Shown: positions 18,436-24,360 of the stretch, one piece after another
Layout: the number at the start of each line of letters is the position of its first letter
Numbering within the stretch: the first letter of the stretch is position 1
Source of the DNA: Dimargaris cristalligena
Lineage: Eukaryota > Kickxellomycota > Dimargaritomycetes > Dimargaritales > Dimargaritaceae
Length of the DNA stretch: 24,360 nucleotides
NCBI GenBank assembly: GCA_027576995.1
Contig: JANBQC010000434.1
Span: 1 to 24,360 of the forward strand
Reading direction: 5' to 3'
Notes under the pieces: model-generated
The model's input: only the letters and a program-made list of their open reading frames with translations
Told to the model about the DNA's origin: nothing
The model's database searches: none
Position numbers and translations under genes: made by a program

Positions 18436-19638
18436 GATTCCGCACGATGGATGGCCGGATGAACCCACAGTGCGAACGGATTAAGAAGGGCTGACCAGGG
18501 TACGGGTGTTTAGCCACCAACCCGATACAAACGGGCAATCGCGAAATGTCAAATTGATAATGGTGATGATGGCGGTAAAATGTGGTAATGGCAGGCGCCC
18601 CCGCCATGTTCTATAGCTGTACGTTTTGCCCTAGTTTAACTTTGAAATCAAATTGGTAAAGGTGGTGTTTCACCAATTCTGTTTTTTTCTCAACTGGTGA
18701 GGGTGCATGGATTGCGCGAATTCGCACATAAATTGCCCCCGCCTACCGGAAGCAGATGAGGCAGGGTCGAGGTTGGGGGCGAACGGAAAGGGAGGAGGGT
18801 GCATGCGATTGTTGCCAGAAGGACGGAGAGGCGAAACCCCTCCCCGGGCCTTGAGGAGTTCTGGACCGGTTTGTTTAAGCTGTAGGTCAATGTTGAGCGC
18901 CTCTCCTATGCTCTCCCCGCGAATATACTCAAAGTTCGGTTACCCAGAATTAATGAGCCGGTCCCCTTGTCCCTATTTCTGCGCTGAACGGAAGGCGGAG
19001 GAGGGGGGGTTCATAGTGGAGTATGGGCTCTGGTCTGCACCTCCTTGGTTGGGAGGGTGCTTTTAGACAAGGAAAGCGGCAGAATGTACATCAAGCAGCG
19101 CTGAGTATTTCGTTTCATGCCGACGGGTGCATGGAATAGGCCCAGGAATGAAATGGCGCGAGAGTGAATACGACACAGAGACATGCGTTTGAAGAGGGAA
19201 TCTTTGGCGGTTGTATGAGTTTGCTAAGTAGGAGGGATTGGGAACAGCCGACGCGCGGGGCTTTTGGAATAGGAAGTTGGACTGGACTGGAGGGGGAGCC
19301 CCATGCTGTTGTATTGAACAAGACGATAAGGTGGGAGGAGGGCAAAGTCATAGTCCCACCCATTCCCCCTCGGCTTTTCCCGCAGCCAGCAACACTACGG
19401 AGCCGGCGGTATGGGCTATTAATAAATAATAGGAATGATTGGTGTAGTCGTCTTCCACAGAATCCTGGGCGGTAAGGATGACGCTTTGCCGGGCAGGAGA
19501 ACCACCATGGATGTGGAGAAGAACGAGGAGTTCGGCTTTTTCAATGTCCAGCAGCTGCTAGTCACTCTGTTGTTATTGTACCCCTTTTTTTCTACCTCGG
19601 AAATCATCTCCATCCCCCCCGTTCTAGGTAGAGCCGGG
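18436..19638. other. intergenic, upstream of the GPI-anchored protein gene
   Basis: GC-rich, purine-rich plus strand. An ATG frame at 18707-19066 (119 codons, Cys-rich, low hydrophobicity) and others near 19164-19475 and 19435-19692 are open but show no domain, signal peptide or conserved pattern. The last one runs through the TATA box of the next gene. I support none of them as genes. Confidence 0.4.
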
Positions 19639-19647
19639 CTATATAAG
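19639..19647 (+). promoter_or_regulatory. TATA box of the GPI-anchored protein gene
   Basis: CTATATAAG about 210 bp upstream of the ATG at 19856, followed by a strongly pyrimidine-rich leader (19700-19850), the pattern of well-expressed fungal genes. Confidence 0.6.
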
Positions 19648-19855
19648 TATGATGCGGTGGCCACCCCGGTCCCCACCCGCATGGTTGCCTGACGCTTGCT
19701 ATTCCCCCCTCCCCTTACTGTTTACTGTGCCTACTCAACGTTCGTTCCCGATAATTCCCCCATCTGTCCATCTCCTAGCTGTGTATCCCTCATCTGTACC
19801 CCTCTCCTCGTCCTCCTCCATCTATCCCTTATCTCCCCCCTAATCTTCCACTACA

Positions 19856-20704
19856 ATGTACTCCAAGTCCGCTGCCGCCCTAGCCTGCCTCTTCGCGGCC
19901 CAGGTGGCCGCTTCCCCCCGTCCGGATCTGGTGGACGACATCCGATCCATCCTGCCCAACCTCCCGGACGATATCGCCAGTGCCCTGGCCACTTTGCCTC
20001 CGTCGGTGACCAGTGGAATCCCGGAAGTCTTTTCCAGCATTGTCGCGGCCTCCCCGCAGCTGACAAACTCCGCCTTTACCGCCTTTGAAACGGCTATTGA
20101 TACCGAAGACCCCACCGATATCTTCAGCGATGCCAATAACACCGATAGCTTCAGCGATGCCAGCAACACCGACGACTTCACCGATACCTTTAGTGGCACT
20201 GATGACGTTGATTCCACCGCGTCTGACGATCTGTTCAGAACCCGTTCTACTGCCTCGGCGACCGATTCGGATTCCGAAACGGAAATCTTCACAACCGGCA
20301 TCACCTCGGCCACCCAGACCTCGGACCTTACGGACACCGCGGAAGCGACTACCGACCTTACCGAGACTTCCGACTTGTCGGCGACCTCCGAAACCTCCGA
20401 TGCTTCGGACACCTCCGACAGCGAGACGTCCAGCCACCAAACAACGTCTACTCACTCCGACACTTCGTCTCACACCTCGTCCCATACCTTGTCCTCGGAC
20501 ACATCCTCGCACACCTCGTCGTCCATTGCCACTATTACTCCGACCGCCACTAGCACCCGCCGCGGTACTTCCTCCAATACCGCAACCGAGACCGAAGTCA
20601 ATACCGAGATTTCAGCCGCCGACCGCTACAGCAGCCTTGGCTTACCAATGGTCGCCATGGTGGCCATGTCGGCCCTACTCACGATCCCCGGTGCCCTCTT
20701 TTAA
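19856..20704 (+). CDS. Ser/Thr/Asp-rich GPI-anchored cell-surface protein, 282 aa
   Basis: Intronless ORF with ATG in CTACAATG. Residues 1-19 are a signal peptide (hydrophobic run AAALACLFAAQVAA). Residues 20-82 are a short ordered-looking region with DDIRSILPNLPDDIASALA. Residues 87-117 hold three imperfect nine-residue repeats of the form F-S-D-A-x-N-T-D, and 118-250 is a Ser/Thr/Asp-rich stalk with T-S-S-H-T-S-S-H type repeats at about 194-228, expected to be O-mannosylated. The last 20 residues (263-282, PMVAMVAMSALLTI... ALF) are a hydrophobic tail after a small-residue stretch (ISAAD), the pattern of a GPI-anchor signal. The only cysteine is in the signal peptide. One N-glycosylation sequon (N94-N-T). 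Likely a plasma-membrane or wall mannoprotein; an adhesin role is possible but not shown. Codons favour G or C in third position. Confidence 0.85.
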   Translation: MYSKSAAALACLFAAQVAASPRPDLVDDIRSILPNLPDDIASALATLPPSVTSGIPEVFSSIVAASPQLTNSAFTAFETAIDTEDPTDIFSDANNTDSFSDASNTDDFTDTFSGTDDVDSTASDDLFRTRSTASATDSDSETEIFTTGITSATQTSDLTDTAEATTDLTETSDLSATSETSDASDTSDSETSSHQTTSTHSDTSSHTSSHTLSSDTSSHTSSSIATITPTATSTRRGTSSNTATETEVNTEISAADRYSSLGLPMVAMVAMSALLTIPGALF

Positions 20705-20984
20705 ACCCTTTCCTCCACCCGTGCCCACTAATCCTTTTTGCATCAGATACTCATTGACAATTCATAGGTTTAAAATGTCGTTTTCCGCCTCTCGGCACTT
20801 TCGGGTCAGATGGGCGACTGTGTCTGTCCCCCTACCCGAACCAATGCCTACTTGTTTATCATTTTATATTTTATCCAGAAGCCCCCCCTATATCCCCATT
20901 CCATTTAAATATGAGCTGACCTCGGCCATCTATTCTCCTATCTTATCATCGCTGTTTCTATAATCCTTTTCCTACTATTTTCCT

Positions 20985-20990
20985 AATAAA
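20985..20990 (+). terminator. likely poly(A) signal AATAAA of the GPI-protein gene
   Basis: AATAAA 281 nt after the stop codon, in a T-rich stretch. It is the first exact hexamer I see downstream on this strand. Confidence 0.45.
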
Positions 20991-22230
20991 AAGGTTTATA
21001 ACCTTTCCAAGTCTATTTCATTAAGAGAGCCCAGTTGGTTCTGATCTAGAGGGGGGGGTTCGCTTGGGCGGTATAGACCATCGTATATCCCCCTCCATTG
21101 CTGTAGGCCACACTAACCCTGGCGGCTAACGGGGGAGGGGTCTTTCAGGAAGTGCAGTGCTGCCATAGTTCCCAACTGTGAGGCACCCCCTGTAAATCCC
21201 GAAGCTTTGAGGAAGAGAAGAGCGAAGCCTCGAATATGCTTCATTTCGAGTCATTAGAATTCCTAAGGGTACAGTATGGTGAAAGAGCGAAGGGGCGGAG
21301 GGGGGGGGGGCAGAACGCCAGCCCCCCGTTGTTTATATAAACTGCCCTCCGGATTGCTGTCAAATTAAGTGACTATGTTATAAACCGACCTCCATTATAT
21401 TGTAGGTGTATAATAAGCCCTTTGTTTTCGATAACCCTTGTATTTTGTTTACCTCTAGTAGGCGCTATTCCACCACCCGACAGGGCTTGGTTTAGTTTGA
21501 TTATCGCCTTACTCCCTCACACTATTCGTTTAGGCCGATTCCCCCTTCCCCCATCCCTCCGCCTTTCCTTCTCCAGTGGGGTATTGCATATATTCCCAAC
21601 TTGGTCTTTTTACCGCGCTCCCACTTTTGTTCTCATTCCATCCCATCTCATCTCGGAGTCAGGGTTGTTTACCTGGCTTTTTTTTCGTTTTTTGGTGCTC
21701 GCCATACTCACCACGCATTGCAACGACCGGTTCGCGCCCTCCTTGCACGAATCCAACCGTACCCCTTCGAGACCTGACGCAATCCAACAACAACAACCCC
21801 GCCCCATTCACCCCGCTTTTCCGTCCAACGGCCCTGTACAAACGCAACCGATTCCACATTAGCGACCAAACGTACACCATCCTCTTTACCCGTACGCCAA
21901 CCGACCCCACCCGACCTCCGACTGTCCCGAGCCGCATTCCCCGGCCACTTCCCTCCTCTGCAACTGGTATATACAGACCATGAATTGTATTATGTAAGTC
22001 CGACCCTACAATGTTCTGCCGTTATCTCGGGCTTCTAGGACTATGGTAAACCCCGTAGCTCGGCCTATGGTGGGAACTACCCTGTGGCACATTTGACTCG
22101 TCACATGAATATGACATACCCCCTCCTATATACCTCTGGCCACTTTAAAACTAATTAGACCGCTGATTCCCGATTCTATGCCGTTATAATACCTCGGTCA
22201 GACTGGGTAATTTTGGCAGACCACCCCCCC
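20991..22230. other. intergenic, pyrimidine-rich, no supported gene
   Basis: G-runs at 21051-21058 and 21300-21310, a TATA palindrome at 21332-21341, then a CT-rich plus strand (21420-21980) with two overlapping long open frames (147 and 150 codons). Neither has an in-frame ATG at its start, and stop codons are rare in CT-rich DNA, so I do not call a gene. A GTAAGT at 21995 could be a donor after ATGAATTGTATTAT. Confidence 0.4.
21332..21341. promoter_or_regulatory. TATA-like palindrome TTTATATAAA
   Basis: Strong TATA match, self-complementary, flanked on the left by C6 and G11 runs. No clear coding start follows within the distance seen at the other genes of this window. It may serve an unrecognised transcript or be chance. 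Confidence 0.3.
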
Positions 22231-22239
22231 TTATATACC
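22231..22239 (+). promoter_or_regulatory. TATA-like box TTATATACC upstream of a short ORF
   Basis: Lies 150 bp upstream of an ATG at 22381, the same spacing as the TATA boxes of the secreted genes, with a pyrimidine-rich leader between (22310-22380). Confidence 0.3.
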
Positions 22240-22380
22240 ATTGGCCGTATAAGCCACTCCCACACGGTTGTCCTCTTGTATTATTGTAGCATCAAAGTAC
22301 TAACACAACGCCCTCTAATTTTACTAACCCCGCTGCTCTTCCTTACTCGTCCACGCTTGCCTGTTCCACGCCTACCCTAG

Positions 22381-22470
22381 ATGGCTCTTGCCAACCCTCC
22401 TGCTGCCATGGCCCTCGGCGCCACTCTCTTTCATGATACCATTTATCATTTCGTATTTTCTGCAGCATAA
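22381..22470 (+). CDS. possible short ORF or first exon (29 codons)
   Basis: ATG in ACCCTAGATGG, giving MALANPPAAMALGATLFHD then TIYHFVFSAA before TAA. It is preceded by a TATA-like box and a CT-rich leader. Reading could instead pass through a GTATTT donor at TTC|GT and an acceptor at TATTAG or GTTTCAG, giving 35-42 residues. No homolog is recognised and such a short frame can be chance. Confidence 0.18.
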   Translation: MALANPPAAMALGATLFHDTIYHFVFSAA

Positions 22471-22824
22471 ACCATGCTTCTATTGTACTTTCCTCATTTT
22501 CCTGTTGTATATTAGCAGCTGCTCTTGCGGAGTCGACCATTGCTGGATTGATCTATCTCCCCTCGATCCGTTTCAGTACTACCTATCGCTGCTCGACCAA
22601 ATGGAACTTCAATTACCAAACATATCCTCATAGTTTGTCCATTTCACTTGTTGCTGGGATTTTTTCTCTATTCTTAACCCCTCATCATCTATACCCATAC
22701 CATCATATTAATAATACTTATCTGCCATCAATGACTGGCGTCAGCTATTGTATGTATAAGGTTTTAACTGATATGTACATGCGAATATAGGTGGGTGATC
22801 TATTTTTAACCAATAGTTTTTGCT

Positions 22825-23002
22825 TCATCCAAGGGGGTATCCGCTAAACGGCCGGGCTGAACCTCTCCCATATGTATTGGCGTCGGGGTCATCCAATCCA
22901 CCGCTAGGATTCGAAATGCCAGTTGGTGTGCCCTGCTCAGGTGCAGAGCGCTGGGGCGTGGATGGCGGGGTACCCGGGCCGGACGAAGGTGGGACGCTAG
23001 GT
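22825..23002 (-). CDS. possible C-terminal exon, Pro/Ser/Gly-rich tail
   Basis: Minus-strand frame after a good pyrimidine-rich acceptor (TTTGTTCCTCTAG at 23003) to TGA at 22825. It reads SVPPSSGPGTPPSTPQRS, then PEQGTPTGISNPSGGLDD, and ends SARPFSGYPLG, typical of a disordered protein tail. An ATG at 23031 in the same frame could instead start a 68-residue protein. The preceding exon was not identified in the AT-rich DNA to the right. Low to moderate confidence. Confidence 0.33.
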
Positions 23003-23349
23003 CTAGAGGAACAAATGGGGAGGCGCGACATTGAAGAGAAAGTATTAAATGTTTATGTATTTTCGAGTAAAGCAATATATTATTAATTGTTATTTATGAT
23101 AGTAGTAATCGTAAAGGAAATAGGAATTATGAACAAAATTGTCTTTCGTTGCAGGAAGAGGGCTCCCCGAACTGAGGTCGTAAATCGGCCATTATAAATA
23201 GTACACAATGTCATTAATAGGTTTAAATACCGTCGTAATATCATCACAACACATGGCCGTTGACATAAATATAGAATACTAAATCAGGTGCTGACTTCCC
23301 GAAAGGCGTGGAAAATTTCTCATAAAACCCATCATATCAATTGGAATGA

Positions 23350-23487
23350 TTATTTTAGATTAAAAAAATGGTTGTAAGCATTGTAATATTCACTAATCGT
23401 CAGATTAACATAAGAATCAGCGGGCAAATTAATAGCCGGATACTGAAGGCTGATAGCTGACATTCTCATGGCACTACACATATCCAT
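23350..23487 (-). CDS. possible exon or small ORF, 45 codons, unidentified
   Basis: Frame from ATG 23487 to TAA 23350: MDMCSAMRMSAISLQYPAIN, then LPADSYVNLTISEYYNAY and HFFNLK. The plus-strand counterpart has no comparable frame. To the right, at about 23560-23640, the same strand has an acceptor TTTTACAG followed by DTSVPSH, an in-frame TGA, and ELGLWDIVDSFDALG before a GTAATA donor-like site. These may be parts of one gene, possibly decayed; I cannot join them consistently. Confidence 0.2.
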   Translation of the reverse strand: MDMCSAMRMSAISLQYPAINLPADSYVNLTISEYYNAYNHFFNLK

Positions 23488-23639
23488 GAAGTTGAATTTG
23501 TATTTTAAAAATGAAAAAATGACTTACTATAGTATATTTAATTATCTCCTGACGGATAACCTAGATATTACCTAGAGCATCAAAACTGTCAACAATATCC
23601 CATAGCCCCAACTCTCAGTGGGATGGTACAGAGGTATCC

Positions 23640-24360
23640 TGTAAAATTAGACTATGAGTTTAATGCTATTAACATAACTCATTGCACCAGACCTTTCACC
23701 TCTGAAAGACTATTGTGCTTGGGAGTGGTGCTAGACTATAAAGGCCCATCATTTGAATCAGCTTAGTCTGGTGATAGGTGTTAGGTTGGCATTTTGAAGG
23801 GCCCCAGGATTAAGACTGAGGGTTGGGCTGATGCCCTTGTCTTTGTTTGAGAAGATGGGGTTGCTGGAAGTTGGTTTCAAGGGGCCTATACCTGGAGTAG
23901 TTATGGGAAACCTGGGGAATGGACCTTTGGTGATCCTGAATCTGTGAGAGCCACTACTAGAGTGCATACTGGGGTAAGGTAGAAATGATTCTGAGGGTAC
24001 AGATCCTGGGCTCCTGTCATTAGAATTATAGAGTAGGTAAGCTACAGTAGTTAAAGAGTGGTAATAAAAGGCAGAAAAGGAAAAATAAAATAAAGGGTAG
24101 TTCAACTTCTGTTAAAAGTCTTTAATTGAGAGTAATGCACTGGGTTAAGTTAAAGTAGATACTTATTAGCTATATCTGGTGTCACCTGGGTTTACCACTC
24201 TTAGTCCATCAAGAGTCCCAGGGATAGGCTTCTAATGGTAGGTGGGGCTTAGACTTGGCCAAGCGGGCTGTAAAGAACTGAACTTAAATCCTTGAAAACT
24301 GAACTTTATTTGAAAAGATAGATAATAAAAGGGAAAGGTGATGATAGACTTGCTGTTCCA
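23640..24360. other. right-end segment with different word composition
   Basis: Contains a 115-codon minus-strand frame (23758-24105; its start is GTTGAAC-ATG-like only if another upstream base is used) rich in Ser and Pro (SPGSVPSESFLPYPS, NPIFSNKDKG, SLNPGALQNANLTPI). I see no domain. The DNA is purine-rich on the plus strand, and GGCC words, common elsewhere in the window, are scarcer. It could be the edge of a repeat or transposon, or ordinary intergenic DNA. Confidence 0.25.

Noticed and set aside
19840..20963. Long open frames antisense to, and shifted from, the GPI-protein gene (190, 210 and 292 codons)
   Set aside because: They overlap a gene with clear signal peptide and GPI tail. 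The TCx/ACx/GAx-rich low-complexity coding sequence removes stops from the other frames; translations are Arg/Pro/Val-rich without domains.
21422..21983. Two overlapping 147-150 codon plus-strand frames
   Set aside because: Neither has an ATG at its start. The strand is CT-rich, which makes stop codons rare, and both frames stay open for the same reason.

Overview
The window reads as nuclear DNA of a fungus. The evidence is spliced genes with GTAAGT-type donors and short AG acceptors, TATA-box promoters with pyrimidine-rich leaders, KEX2-type secreted pre-proproteins, a GPI-anchored Ser/Thr-rich wall protein, and fungal-type single-copy genes (an OTU2/OTUD6-type deubiquitinase and a LARP7/Pof8-type RNA-binding protein). 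An early-diverging, intron-rich lineage is my guess, not something the sequence proves. A 99-base run of N marks a scaffold gap at 12247-12345.

Left part (1-6.4 kb): four tandem, same-strand (minus) paralogs of one small secreted protein family, about 2 kb apart; the first is cut by the window edge. Each has a signal peptide, a short pro-region ending in RR (KEX2 site), a mature domain of about 100 residues I do not recognise, and a C-terminus of the form GC-[IL]-G-[LFM]-C where the last Cys is the last residue. TATA boxes, leaders and parts of both flanks are duplicated with the genes. This is the best candidate for an undescribed system.

6.4-10.9 kb is gene-poor: simple repeats, plus a coding-like relic at 9.4-9.8 kb on the minus strand.

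10.9-17.1 kb holds two conserved housekeeping genes, head to head. On the minus strand is an eight-exon OTU2/OTUD6 deubiquitinase (10943-14930, 315 aa after splicing). It includes a 20-nt micro-exon carrying the catalytic D-G-H-C motif, and the gap lies in its sixth intron. On the plus strand is a three-exon LARP7/Pof8-like protein (15509-17108, 347 aa) with an RRM and a C-terminal xRRM but no La motif that I can find. A 93-codon minus-strand frame lies between them, and its ATG shares a CCATGG palindrome with the LARP7 start.

17.1-19.6 kb contains exon-like open segments on the plus strand that look coding but that I cannot name. At 19856-20704 (plus) is an intact 282-aa Ser/Thr/Asp-rich GPI-anchored surface protein with a TATA box and a poly(A) signal. 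From 20.7 kb to the end I see promoter-like TATA elements, pyrimidine-rich DNA with misleading open frames, and a possible Pro/Ser-rich terminal exon on the minus strand (22.8-23.0 kb). The AT-rich last 0.7 kb has a different word composition.

The OTU2 and LARP7 genes are housekeeping. The tandem secreted family and the GPI protein are both extracellular or cell-surface products, so the accessory content of the window points to the cell exterior.
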